From NCBI RefSeq assembly GCF_031882575.1, contig NZ_CP134772.1, positions 1,569,001 to 1,633,000 of the forward strand: a stretch of 64,000 bases of DNA, written 5' to 3'. The DNA is from Pseudomonas sp. VD-NE ins (GTDB lineage Bacteria > Pseudomonadota > Gammaproteobacteria > Pseudomonadales > Pseudomonadaceae). Below are positions 32,239 through 40,803 of this stretch, piece by piece. A model generated the notes under the pieces. It saw nothing but the letters and a program-made list of their open reading frames with translations. It made no database searches and was not told the DNA's origin. The first letter of the stretch is position 1; the number at the start of each line of letters is the position of its first letter. The position numbers and the translations under genes were made by a program.

Positions 32239-32826
32239 ATGAGTCGTGAAGCCCTGCAGGAATCGCTGTCCGCAGTGATGGATAACGAAGCGGACGAACT
32301 GGAATTGCGTCGAGTGCTTAATGCACTGGATGATGTTGATACCCGTGAGACCTGGGCTCGTTACCAGATCGCTCGGGCAGCCATGCACAAGGATCTGCTG
32401 CTTCCACGTCTGGATATCGCTGCGGCAGTGTCTGCTGCACTGGAAGACGAAACGGCTCCGGCCAAAGTATCTCGCAGCCCATGGCGCAACCTCGGCCGTC
32501 TGGCTGTTGCTGCCTCGGTGACTGTTGCCGTTCTGGCCGGTGTTCGCCTGTACAACCAGGACGAAATCGCTGGCGTCGAACTGGCTCAGCAATCCAATCA
32601 GCCAACCCTGGCGACCCCGCAGGTCAAAGGTCCGGCTGTTCTGGCAGGCTATAGTGAGAGTTCGGAAGCTACTGGTCCTATGGCCAACGGCGTACTGCAA
32701 GGTCAGCCAGGCTGGCACGATCAGCGTCTGCCAGGTTACTTGCGTCAGCACGCTCAACAGGCTGCACTGAAAGGCACTGAAAGCGCGTTGCCATACGCAC
32801 GTGCAGCAAGCCTGGAAAACCGTTAA
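32239..32826 (+). CDS. mucA: Anti-sigma factor MucA
   Basis: 195 residues. The cytoplasmic AlgU-binding domain (MSREALQESLSAVMDNEADE, ETWARYQIARAAMHKD) precedes one membrane segment (LAVAASVTVAVLAGVRLY, about 83–100) and a periplasmic part bound by MucB. Regulated cleavage of MucA releases AlgU under envelope stress. The reading frame is complete, so the strain is predicted to be non-mucoid by this criterion. AGAGAGGAACGCC precedes the start. Confidence 0.97.
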   Translation: MSREALQESLSAVMDNEADELELRRVLNALDDVDTRETWARYQIARAAMHKDLLLPRLDIAAAVSAALEDETAPAKVSRSPWRNLGRLAVAASVTVAVLAGVRLYNQDEIAGVELAQQSNQPTLATPQVKGPAVLAGYSESSEATGPMANGVLQGQPGWHDQRLPGYLRQHAQQAALKGTESALPYARAASLENR

Positions 32827-32834
32827 GGAGGATC

Positions 32835-33800
32835 ATGCGCGCCATACCTCTACTTTCGCTTCTGCTGAGTGGCTGGTTCATTGTTCCAGCCCATGCTGAT
32901 GAGGCCCAGGACTGGTTGACCCGTCTGGGCCAGGCCGAGCAGCAGCAAAGCTTTCACGGCACATTCGTTTACGAGCGTAACGGTAGTTTTTCTACCCATA
33001 ACATCTGGCATCGCGTCCAGAATGGCCAGGTCCGCGAGCGTTTACTCCAGCTCGACGGTTCGGCGCAGGAAGTCGTGCGCATTGATGGACACACTCAATG
33101 CGTCAGTGGCACCCTGATTGCCGGGCTGGGGGATTCTCCCAACTCAGCCGCTCGTCCCCTCGATCCGCAAAAGCTGAAAAACTGGTATGACCTTGCCGTC
33201 ATCGGCAAATCGCGCGTGGCTGGGCGAGACGCAGTGATCGTATCGCTGACGCCTCGCGATCAGCATCGTTACGGGTTTGAGCTGCATCTGGACAAGAAAA
33301 CGGGCTTGCCGTTGAAGTCGTTGCTGCTGAACGACAAGGGACAGTTGCTCGAACGCTTCCAGTTCACCAGTCTCAATACTGACGAAGTCCCTTCGGACAA
33401 AGATTTGCAGGCCGATGCCGACTGTAAAGCGATTACGCTCGACAGCGACAAGGCTTCGGCCGTCAAGACCGCACAGGTCTGGCACTCTGAATGGCTGCCG
33501 CCGGGTTTTGAATTGACCAGCAGCACCTCGCACAAAGATCCGGAAACCAAGACACAGGTCAACAGCCTGCTGTATGACGATGGTCTGGCGCGGTTCTCGG
33601 TGTTCCTTGAGCCTTTGAACGGAGCAACAGTGACCGATACGCGGACTCAACTTGGCCCGACCGTTGCCGTTTCTCGTCGCCTGACTACCCCCGACGGCGA
33701 AATGATGGTCACGGTGGTTGGCGAGATTCCGATTGGCACCGCCGAACGAATTGCTCTGTCGATGCGTAATACCGATGGCACTGCAACCAGCAAGCAGTGA
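32835..33800 (+). CDS. mucB: Periplasmic negative regulator MucB (RseB family)
   Basis: 321 residues with a signal peptide (MRAIPLLSLLLSGWFIVPAH, cut before DEAQDW). The lipid-binding-like MucB/RseB fold includes QSFHGTFVYERNGSFSTHNI, and the C-terminal domain has LPPGFELTSSTSHKDP. MucB binds the periplasmic part of MucA and shields it from proteolysis. AAGGAGGATC gives a strong ribosome binding site 8 bp after mucA. A terminator-like hairpin follows, and mucC is missing at this place. Confidence 0.96.
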   Translation: MRAIPLLSLLLSGWFIVPAHADEAQDWLTRLGQAEQQQSFHGTFVYERNGSFSTHNIWHRVQNGQVRERLLQLDGSAQEVVRIDGHTQCVSGTLIAGLGDSPNSAARPLDPQKLKNWYDLAVIGKSRVAGRDAVIVSLTPRDQHRYGFELHLDKKTGLPLKSLLLNDKGQLLERFQFTSLNTDEVPSDKDLQADADCKAITLDSDKASAVKTAQVWHSEWLPPGFELTSSTSHKDPETKTQVNSLLYDDGLARFSVFLEPLNGATVTDTRTQLGPTVAVSRRLTTPDGEMMVTVVGEIPIGTAERIALSMRNTDGTATSKQ

Positions 33801-33892
33801 GCTGATTTCAGTCATTACCAGTCCTTCGTCGAGACGTAGATGAAATGTTTGCTGAGCATTTTCATTTGCAAATACCCCGAAAATTTTTTATA

Positions 33893-33926
33893 GGTCAGAG
33901 CCTCACGGCTCTGGCCTTGTTTGTTG
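33893..33926 (+). terminator. Terminator-like hairpin between mucB and mucD
   Basis: GGTCAGAGCC-TCAC-GGCTCTGGCC forms a 10-bp stem (one G·T pair) followed by TTGTTTGTTG. It lies where other pseudomonads have mucC and may reduce or uncouple mucD transcription from algU-mucA-mucB. Confidence 0.7.
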
Positions 33927-34010
33927 TTCCCGGAACAAAAATGCCGGTCGGTGGTTTCCGGTGTTCCTTGCTCCATATCGCTTAACCCTGCTCGTCGTAA
34001 CGGGAGCTGT

Positions 34011-35444
34011 ATGTCGATACCAAGTTTGAAATCTTATCTCTCCATTTTCGCCACCGTGCTGTTGCTCGGTCAGGCGGTGCCTGCTGCGCAAGCGGCTGAT
34101 CTGCCTGACTTCACCCAATTGGTCGAACAGGCTTCGCCAGCCGTGGTGAACATCAGTACCACGCAGAAACTGCCGGATCGCAAAGTGAACCAGCAGATGC
34201 CCGATCTGGAAGGCCTGCCGCCGATGCTGCGCGAGTTCTTCGAACGTGGCATGCCGCCTCAGCAGCGTTCGCCGGGCGGTGGTGGTCGTCAGCGTGAAGC
34301 GCAGTCGCTGGGTTCGGGCTTCATCATTTCCCCGGATGGCTACATCCTGACCAACAACCATGTGATTGCCGATGCTGACGAAATTCTCGTGCGTCTGGCT
34401 GATCGCAGCGAAATGAAAGCCAAGCTGATCGGCACCGACCCGCGTTCCGACGTGGCCTTGCTGAAAATCGAAGGCAAAGATCTGCCGGTGCTTAAACTCG
34501 GCAAATCCCAAGACCTGAAAGCTGGTCAGTGGGTTGTCGCGATCGGCTCGCCGTTCGGCTTTGATCACACCGTGACCCAAGGCATCGTCAGTGCCGTGGG
34601 CCGCAGTCTGCCGAACGAAAACTACGTGCCGTTCATTCAGACTGACGTACCGATCAACCCGGGCAACTCCGGTGGTCCGCTGTTCAACCTGAACGGTGAA
34701 GTGGTGGGCATCAACTCGCAGATCTACACCCGTTCGGGCGGCTTCATGGGCGTGTCGTTCGCGATCCCGATCGACGTGGCGATGGATGTGTCCAATCAGC
34801 TGAAGAGCGGCGGCAAAGTCAGCCGTGGCTGGCTGGGCGTGGTCATCCAGGAAGTGAACAAGGATCTGGCAGAGTCGTTCGGTCTGGATAAACCGGCCGG
34901 CGCGCTGGTTGCACAGATTCAGGACGATGGTCCGGCCGCCAAGGGTGGTCTGCAAGTCGGCGACGTGATCCTGAGCATGAACGGCCAGCCGATCGTCATG
35001 TCTGCAGACCTGCCGCATCTGGTCGGCGCATTGAAGGCTGGTGCGAAAGCCAATCTGGAAGTGATTCGTGAAGGCAAGCGCAAGAACGTCGAACTGACGG
35101 TTGGCGCGATCCCGGACGAAGACAAGGAGCTGGATGCACTGCCGAAGTCCGGCACTGAAAGCACCAGCAACCGCCTCGGTGTTTCGGTAGGCGAGCTGAC
35201 CGCCGAGCAGAAGAAAACCTACGACCTCAAAGGTGGTGTGGTAATCAAGGAAGTGCAGGATGGTCCTGCGGCCCTGATCGGTCTGCAGCCAGGTGACGTG
35301 ATCACGCACTTGAACAATCAAGCCATCGGCTCCACCAAGGAGTTCGGCGAGATCGCCAAAGCGCTGCCGAAGAACCGTTCGGTGTCGATGCGCGTTCTGC
35401 GTCAAGGTCGCGCCAGCTTCATCACCTTCAAGCTGGCTGAATAA
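34011..35444 (+). CDS. mucD: Periplasmic serine protease MucD (DegP/HtrA family)
   Basis: 477 residues from ATG 34011 (CGGGAG upstream), close to the 474 of P. aeruginosa MucD. A signal peptide ends at QAVPAAQA. The trypsin-like domain has His117 (LTNNHVI), Asp147 (RSDVALL) and Ser220 (NPGNSGGPLF). Two PDZ domains follow (GWLGVVIQEVNKDLAESFGL and RLGVSVGELTAEQKKTYDLK regions). MucD degrades misfolded envelope proteins and lowers AlgU activation. A 210-bp gap with a hairpin separates it from mucB, so it may have its own promoter. Confidence 0.97.
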   Translation: MSIPSLKSYLSIFATVLLLGQAVPAAQAADLPDFTQLVEQASPAVVNISTTQKLPDRKVNQQMPDLEGLPPMLREFFERGMPPQQRSPGGGGRQREAQSLGSGFIISPDGYILTNNHVIADADEILVRLADRSEMKAKLIGTDPRSDVALLKIEGKDLPVLKLGKSQDLKAGQWVVAIGSPFGFDHTVTQGIVSAVGRSLPNENYVPFIQTDVPINPGNSGGPLFNLNGEVVGINSQIYTRSGGFMGVSFAIPIDVAMDVSNQLKSGGKVSRGWLGVVIQEVNKDLAESFGLDKPAGALVAQIQDDGPAAKGGLQVGDVILSMNGQPIVMSADLPHLVGALKAGAKANLEVIREGKRKNVELTVGAIPDEDKELDALPKSGTESTSNRLGVSVGELTAEQKKTYDLKGGVVIKEVQDGPAALIGLQPGDVITHLNNQAIGSTKEFGEIAKALPKNRSVSMRVLRQGRASFITFKLAE

Positions 35445-35465
35445 TCCAGCGGCAGGGTAAAAAAG

Positions 35466-35492
35466 AAACCGCCTCGAAAGAGGCGGTTTTTT
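35466..35492. terminator. Bidirectional terminator between mucD and the M48 peptidase gene
   Basis: AAACCGCCTC-GAAA-GAGGCGGTTT followed by TTTT, with an A-rich stretch on the other side, serves both convergent genes. Confidence 0.93.
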
Positions 35493-35525
35493 TATGCCTG
35501 AAGCTTTTGTCCCGGCGGGTAACGA

Positions 35526-36959
35526 TCAGCCCATCATGTCCTTGACCATCCGCTCCTGCTCCATCAGCTCACGCTGGCGGGCATCAATGCGTGAGGACAG
35601 TGGGAAGTTGCTGCCAGCCTTGCGCTTGGCAAAGTCCAACTGCTGGATTGCCTGACGGTAATCGCCGACCAATGCGAAGTACTCCGCGCGCGCCTGATGC
35701 AGGCCGATGATATTGCCGGACAAGCCACGTGTTTCGGCGACCTGATACCAGACGTCCGGATCATCCGGACGTGACTTGAGTAGCGCTTCCAGGGCCTTCT
35801 CGGCATCCGGCGCGCGGTTCTGTTTGAGCAGCAGATCCACGCGAACCTGATTCAATGGATAGTTGCCCGGATATTGCGTGAGCATCCGGTCCACCCGGGA
35901 CTGTGCATCCGGCAGGCGATTATTGGTGATGTCCAGATCGACCTGAGCAAGGTTGTAGATGATTTCGTTCGGCGAGGTCGCCAGCAGTTGCTTGAGATTC
36001 TCGCGCGCCTCATTCAACTGGCCACCCTTGATCTGGGCAATCGCCAGACCGTAGCGCGCCACGTCGTTTTTCGGGTTTTCATCCAGTTGCGCACGGAAAC
36101 GCTTGGCGCCCAATCCCGGGGTTTCTTCGTAGATCAGTTGCACGCGTGCGCGGATCAACTGATAGCGCTTGGAGTCTTCAATGCCGCCCGGTTTGGCCTG
36201 TTCGGCGCGGTTGCGGGTGTCGGCGATACGCGATTCGGTCACCGGGTGAGTCAGGAGGAATTCCGGTGGCTTGGCGTCGAAACGATATTGACGCATCAAG
36301 CGTTCGAACATGGTCGGCATCGAGCGCGGGTCATACCCGGCCTTTTCCAGGTTGAGAATGCCGATGCGGTCGGCTTCCTGCTCGTTCTGGCGGGAAAAGG
36401 TGCGTTGCGACTGAATCGCCGCTGCCTGCGTACCGGCGATGGTCGCAATGCCGGCATCGCCGCCACCGGCCGCCGCAATGACGATCCCGGCCAGCAGCGC
36501 AGCCATCATCGGCACCTGCATCCGCTGCGAAGCTTCGACGCCACGAGCGAAGTGGCGTTGTGACAAGTGCGCCAATTCGTGCGCCAGTACCGAGGCATAT
36601 TCACCCTCGGTCTGCGCATTGAGGAACAAGCCACCGTTGACCCCGACCACGCCACCTGGCGCCGCGAAGGCGTTGAGCTGCGGGCTGTTGATCAGAATGA
36701 ATTCAAGGCGCCGGTCAGTGACCTGGCTGGTCTCTACCAGTTTATAAACGCTGGATTCGACGTAGTCCTTGAGCTGCGGATCGTTGAGCTGTGAAACCTG
36801 GCTACGCAACATCGCCAGCCAGGCGCGGCCGAGCTGATATTCCTGTTGCGGCGAGACAATGGCAGAACTGGCGTCGCCGAGTGACGGCAGATCGTCGGCA
36901 AAGCCTGGTGAGGCGAGCAGGCAAGCGAGCGTCAGCAGGGTAGGGCGCAGAAAAGTCAT
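35526..36959 (-). CDS. M48 metallopeptidase with TPR domain (BepA-like)
   Basis: 477 residues from the ATG at 36959, with AAGG nine bases upstream. A signal peptide ends at SPGFA. The zinc motif HELAH lies at 127–131, with the third ligand in SRQNEQEADRIG. Residues from about 300 on form TPR-like helices (LYRLGD-type pairs such as RADPDV…YQVAETRGLSG). E. coli BepA assists or degrades outer-membrane LptD and BAM clients, and the same periplasmic quality-control role is inferred. It is convergent with mucD and divergent from the tusA-like gene. Confidence 0.92.
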   Translation of the reverse strand: MTFLRPTLLTLACLLASPGFADDLPSLGDASSAIVSPQQEYQLGRAWLAMLRSQVSQLNDPQLKDYVESSVYKLVETSQVTDRRLEFILINSPQLNAFAAPGGVVGVNGGLFLNAQTEGEYASVLAHELAHLSQRHFARGVEASQRMQVPMMAALLAGIVIAAAGGGDAGIATIAGTQAAAIQSQRTFSRQNEQEADRIGILNLEKAGYDPRSMPTMFERLMRQYRFDAKPPEFLLTHPVTESRIADTRNRAEQAKPGGIEDSKRYQLIRARVQLIYEETPGLGAKRFRAQLDENPKNDVARYGLAIAQIKGGQLNEARENLKQLLATSPNEIIYNLAQVDLDITNNRLPDAQSRVDRMLTQYPGNYPLNQVRVDLLLKQNRAPDAEKALEALLKSRPDDPDVWYQVAETRGLSGNIIGLHQARAEYFALVGDYRQAIQQLDFAKRKAGSNFPLSSRIDARQRELMEQERMVKDMMG

Positions 36960-37057
36960 GCACAAAGCCTTAGAAGACAAAGACCTTACTGTAGCCGGAC
37001 ACCGGAGCTGCGACCAGATATTCTAGGCAGCTCGACGAACCGAACCGGAGTGACGCA

Positions 37058-37297
37058 ATGACTGACGCTGTAGCCCATGACGTGGAACTGGACGCCAGTG
37101 GCCTGAGTTGTCCGTTGCCGTTGCTCAAGGCAAAAATGGAACTCAACAAGCTCCAGAGTGGCGCCGTCCTCAAGGTCATCGCGACTGACGCCGGCTCGCA
37201 GCGCGACTTTCGCACCTTTGCCAGATTGGCCGGTCATACGCTGCTGCGCGAAGAAGACGAAGCAGGCGTTTACCGTTACTGGTTGAAAAAGGCCTGA
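37058..37297 (+). CDS. TusA-family sulfur-carrier protein
   Basis: 79 residues. The N-terminal Cys-Pro motif is present as GLSCPLPLLKAKMELNKLQS with Cys18, the persulfide-bearing residue of TusA/YedF/SirA proteins. The fold ends with VYRYWLKKA. TusA proteins relay sulfur for tRNA thiolation or molybdenum cofactor synthesis. The recalled P. aeruginosa equivalent, PA1006, affects molybdenum homeostasis. It lies 31 bp before the perM-like gene, likely in one transcript. Confidence 0.92.
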   Translation: MTDAVAHDVELDASGLSCPLPLLKAKMELNKLQSGAVLKVIATDAGSQRDFRTFARLAGHTLLREEDEAGVYRYWLKKA

Positions 37298-37328
37298 AAC
37301 CGACAGCGAAAAGACCTAAGGATTATTG

Positions 37329-38399
37329 ATGTTCAAAGTGTTACGCGACTGGATTCAGCGCTACTTCTCCGATGAAGAAGCTGTAGTGCTGGCGGTGCTG
37401 CTGTTTCTCGCCTTTACCGCAGTGCTCACGCTTGGCGGCATGCTCGCGCCGGTGTTGGCGGGGATGGTGCTGGCGTATCTGATGCAGGGCCTGGTGGTCA
37501 CGCTGGAACGTCTGCGCGTCCCGGGTGGCGTGGCGGTAGGGTTGGTGTTCGCGCTGTTCATGGGCGTGCTGATGCTGTTTATCGTCGTGGTGCTGCCGTT
37601 GCTCTGGCATCAGTTGATCACGCTGTTCAACGAGCTGCCCGGGATGCTCGCCAAATGGCAGTCGCTGTTGTTGCTGTTGCCCGAGCGCTATCCGCATCTG
37701 GTCTCTGACGAGCAAGTGTTGCAGGCGATCGAAGCGGCGCGTGGCGAGATCGGCAAGTTCGGCCAGTGGGCGCTGACGTTCTCGCTGTCGAGTCTGCCGC
37801 TGCTGGTGAACATCATGATCTACCTGGTGCTGGTGCCGATCCTGGTGTTCTTCTTCCTCAAGGACCGGGCGATGATCGGCGAGTGGGTGCGTGGTTATCT
37901 GCCGCGTGAGCGCGCGCTGATCACTCGGGTTGCGCAGGAAATGAACCGGCAGATCGCCAACTACATTCGCGGCAAGGTCATCGAGATCGTGATTTGCGGT
38001 GGTGTGACCTACATCGCTTTCGTCGCGCTCGGACTCAATTATGCGGCGCTGCTGGCGTTGCTGGTCGGTGTGTCGGTGGTGGTGCCGTACGTCGGTGCGG
38101 TGGTGGTGACCGTGCCGGTGCTGCTGATTGCGCTATTCCAGTGGGGCTGGAGCGATCAGTTCATCTATCTGATGGCGGTCTACGGAATTATTCAGACGCT
38201 GGATGGCAACGTGCTGGTGCCGTTGCTGTTCTCGGAGGCGGTCAACCTGCACCCGGTGGCAATTATCTGCGCGGTGCTGTTGTTTGGCGGATTGTGGGGA
38301 TTCTGGGGGGTGTTCTTTGCGATCCCGCTGGCGACGCTGTTCAAGGCTGTGCTGGATGCGTGGCCGCGCCAAGAGCCGGCGGTGGCGCCGCTGCTGTAG
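37329..38399 (+). CDS. perM: PerM/AI-2E transporter family membrane protein
   Basis: 356 residues from ATG 37329 with AAGGATT upstream. About seven or eight membrane segments are seen, with the family pattern LVGVSVVVPYVGAVVVTVPV and the C-terminal QTLDGNVLVPLLFSEAVNLH followed by PVAIIC. Members export or import diverse compounds (AI-2, sodium, unknown permeants), so the substrate is not predictable. It follows the tusA-like gene and ends at a REP element. Confidence 0.9.
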   Translation: MFKVLRDWIQRYFSDEEAVVLAVLLFLAFTAVLTLGGMLAPVLAGMVLAYLMQGLVVTLERLRVPGGVAVGLVFALFMGVLMLFIVVVLPLLWHQLITLFNELPGMLAKWQSLLLLLPERYPHLVSDEQVLQAIEAARGEIGKFGQWALTFSLSSLPLLVNIMIYLVLVPILVFFFLKDRAMIGEWVRGYLPRERALITRVAQEMNRQIANYIRGKVIEIVICGGVTYIAFVALGLNYAALLALLVGVSVVVPYVGAVVVTVPVLLIALFQWGWSDQFIYLMAVYGIIQTLDGNVLVPLLFSEAVNLHPVAIICAVLLFGGLWGFWGVFFAIPLATLFKAVLDAWPRQEPAVAPLL

Positions 38400-38430
38400 C
38401 GGTTGATCCAGATTGTTCGGTGCGGCTTAA

Positions 38431-38509
38431 GGCCTCATCGCTGGCAAGCCAGCTCCCACAGGGTTTTCGGTGCACACAAAACCTGTGGGAGCTGGCTTGC
38501 CAGCGATGG
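38431..38509. repeat. REP/BIME element
   Basis: Inverted REP units (CATCGCTGGCAAGCCAGCTC and GAGCTGGCTTGCCAGCGATG) lie between the convergent perM and bcp genes. Confidence 0.92.
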
Positions 38510-38534
38510 CGTCAGAGAAGACGCCAGAGAACCA

Positions 38535-39008
38535 TCAGGCCTTGTTCAGATCCTGAGCAGCGGCCAATACTGCATCCACATGCCCCGGCACTTTCACACC
38601 ACGCCATTCCTGACGCAGCACACCGTCCTTATCAATCAGGAACGTGCTGCGATCAACGCCCAGGTATTCCTTGCCATACAGCTTCTTCAACTTGATCACG
38701 TCGAACAATTGGCAGACGGCCTCATCCTTGTCGCTGATCAGCTCGAACGGAAACGCCTGCTTGCACTTGAAGTTCTCGTGGGACTTCAGGCTGTCGCGGG
38801 AGATACCGAATATCTCGGTATTGGCTGCCTGGAACGCGGCGTACTGATCACGAAAGCCCTGGCCTTCGGTAGTGCAGCCCGGGGTGCTGTCCTTCGGGTA
38901 GAAATAGATCACCACTTGTTTGCCCTTGAGGGCGGACAGGCTGACAGTCTGCCCGCTGGTGGCAGGTGCTTCGAAATCGGCAACCGGTTGGTCGATGACT
39001 ACGGCCAT
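38535..39008 (-). CDS. bcp: Thiol peroxidase/peroxiredoxin, BCP type
   Basis: 157 residues. The peroxidatic Cys45 lies in FYPKDSTPGCTTEGQGFRDQ. The resolving Cys found five residues on in E. coli BCP is replaced by Gln50, while Cys82 (KCKQAF) is available, so resolution may use Cys82 or an external thiol. The enzyme reduces hydrogen and organic peroxides in the cytoplasm. It lies 10 bp after gcvR in the same transcript. Confidence 0.95.
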   Translation of the reverse strand: MAVVIDQPVADFEAPATSGQTVSLSALKGKQVVIYFYPKDSTPGCTTEGQGFRDQYAAFQAANTEIFGISRDSLKSHENFKCKQAFPFELISDKDEAVCQLFDVIKLKKLYGKEYLGVDRSTFLIDKDGVLRQEWRGVKVPGHVDAVLAAAQDLNKA

Positions 39009-39018
39009 GAAAGCTTCC

Positions 39019-39579
39019 TTACATTGGGTTCTGTGGGCGCCAAGGCTCGATCAGTGCATCGAGGTTCATCGCGTCGGAGAAGTCGAGGAACTGGTCGCGC
39101 AGCCAGCTGATCTGGGTGCCGGCCGGCAGGGTCACGGTGAACGTGGCGTTGAGCATGGTGCCGCCGGTCTGTGGCGCCTGATACGTATCGCAGGTCAGGT
39201 TCTCCAGTTCGACGTTGTGATCCATGAAGAACTGGCACAGCTCATTGATGATGTCCGGGCGATACGCCGAACTGACGTAAGCCACGTACGGCAACGCCTG
39301 TGGACGATTTTCCAGCGGCGCGCTGCGCACCACGTTGGCGGTGAAAGCGTGTTTCTTGGCCAGGCCCGGCAAGCTGCCTTCCAGGCGGGCGAGGGCGTCC
39401 CAGCTACCGGAGACTTCAAGGACCAGTGCACTGCACTCACCGTGGCGAGTCAGGCGTGAAGTAACCACGGCGCAGCGATTTTCATGGCTGGCGCGGCACA
39501 GGACGTTAGTCAGCTCCATGGGGTTGGCGCCGAGGGCACTGATGACAAGGAATTGTTCGCGAACTGTGGGGGTGGACAT
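39019..39579 (-). CDS. gcvR: Glycine cleavage system regulator, ACT-domain protein
   Basis: 186 residues with two ACT domains: REQFLVISALGANPMELTNV and LPYVAYVSSAYRPDIINELC. This matches GcvR-type regulators, which in E. coli antagonise GcvA. No gcv genes are adjacent here, so the target is not shown by context; in many pseudomonads this gene sits between bcp and dapA. Its start follows AGGAATGCTGC. Confidence 0.9.
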   Translation of the reverse strand: MSTPTVREQFLVISALGANPMELTNVLCRASHENRCAVVTSRLTRHGECSALVLEVSGSWDALARLEGSLPGLAKKHAFTANVVRSAPLENRPQALPYVAYVSSAYRPDIINELCQFFMDHNVELENLTCDTYQAPQTGGTMLNATFTVTLPAGTQISWLRDQFLDFSDAMNLDALIEPWRPQNPM

Positions 39580-39907
39580 GCAGCATTCCTAAAGCGATGA
39601 GCGGTCGGTAGGTTATCGGGCGTTGGCTGCCGGGGAGTGCCTGTTCTGGCGGTCCGTACAAAGAGGCCCGGCAAGCTCGCGGCTCGCTCCACTATAGCGG
39701 GAGCGCGTCGATGCGACGCAGGAACGGGGTCTGGGAGGCCGAAAAGGGAGGCTGGAACCCGGCGTACAAGCTGATCAGTACCGATCAAAGTCTGAAGGGT
39801 AGCGAAAAGCGACGCCAAGGGGAATGGCGGCAGCGCAGTACTTCGCTTGTGCAAGCATCTTGGCGCCAGTACCATTACCGCTCTCTTTTTCCGGCAGGAG
39901 CGGTTTC
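39580..39907. other. Divergent gcvR–dapA promoter region
   Basis: 328 bp without a convincing gene. It must hold promoters for gcvR-bcp to the left and dapA-bamC to the right. No terminator, riboswitch or operator could be recognised with confidence. Confidence 0.6.
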
Positions 39908-40786
39908 ATGATTGCGGGCAGTATGGTGGCACTGGTCACTCCCATGGATGCACAAGGGCGTCTTGACTGGGACAGCCTCAGCAAACTCGTGGACTTCCAT
40001 CTCAAGAACGGTACCCATGCCATTGTCGCGGTCGGTACTACCGGCGAGTCGGCAACCCTTGATGTAGAAGAACACATCGCTGTCATCAAAGCCGTGGTCA
40101 AACAGGTTGCCGGACGCATTCCGGTCATCGCCGGCACTGGCGCAAACTCGACCCGCGAAGCCGTCGAGCTGACCCGCAACGCCAAGGAAGCCGGCGCCGA
40201 TGCCTGCCTGCTGGTCGTTCCGTACTACAACAAGCCGACTCAGGAAGGCCTGTACCAGCACTTCAAGTACATTGCTGAAGCGGTCGACATTCCACAGATT
40301 CTCTACAACGTTCCTGGCCGCACCTCTTGCGACATGCAGGCCGAGACCGTGATTCGCCTGTCCACCGTGCCGAACATCATCGGCATCAAGGAAGCCACCG
40401 GCGACCTGAAACGCGCCAAAGCGATCATCGATGGTGTGAGCAAGGATTTCATCGTGCTGTCCGGCGATGATCCGACTGCCGTTGAACTGATCCTGCTGGG
40501 CGGTAAAGGCAACATCTCGGTGACTGCCAACGTCGCACCACGCGAAATGGCCGATCTGTGCGAGGCTGCGCTGAAAGGCGACGCCGACACCGCACGGGCG
40601 ATCAACGAAAAACTGATGCCACTGCACAAAGACCTGTTCATCGAAGCCAACCCGATTCCGGTGAAGTGGGCTCTGGTTGAAATGGGCCTGATGCACGAAG
40701 GCATCCGCCTGCCACTGACCTGGCTGAGCACACCTTGTCACGAAACGCTGCGCTCGGCCCTGCGCCAGTGCAGCGTCCTGGTTTAA
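39908..40786 (+). CDS. dapA: 4-hydroxy-tetrahydrodipicolinate synthase
   Basis: 292 residues, standard length. The Schiff-base Lys161 lies in [10 protein letters not shown] and Tyr133 in [10 protein letters not shown]; the pyruvate-binding GTTGES motif is at residues 43–48. The enzyme condenses pyruvate with aspartate semialdehyde in lysine and diaminopimelate synthesis. The ATG at 39908 follows CAGGAGCGGTTTC. bamC begins 17 bp after its stop, a conserved dapA–nlpB pair. Confidence 0.98.
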   Translation: MIAGSMVALVTPMDAQGRLDWDSLSKLVDFHLKNGTHAIVAVGTTGESATLDVEEHIAVIKAVVKQVAGRIPVIAGTGANSTREAVELTRNAKEAGADACLLVVPYYNKPTQEGLYQHFKYIAEAVDIPQILYNVPGRTSCDMQAETVIRLSTVPNIIGIKEATGDLKRAKAIIDGVSKDFIVLSGDDPTAVELILLGGKGNISVTANVAPREMADLCEAALKGDADTARAINEKLMPLHKDLFIEANPIPVKWALVEMGLMHEGIRLPLTWLSTPCHETLRSALRQCSVLV

Positions 40787-40803
40787 TTGAGGAAGTACAA
40801 CGC

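Noticed and set aside
33903..35405. A 500-codon minus-strand frame opposite mucD
   Set aside because: mucD carries complete catalytic and PDZ motifs; the antisense frame has no recognisable domain.
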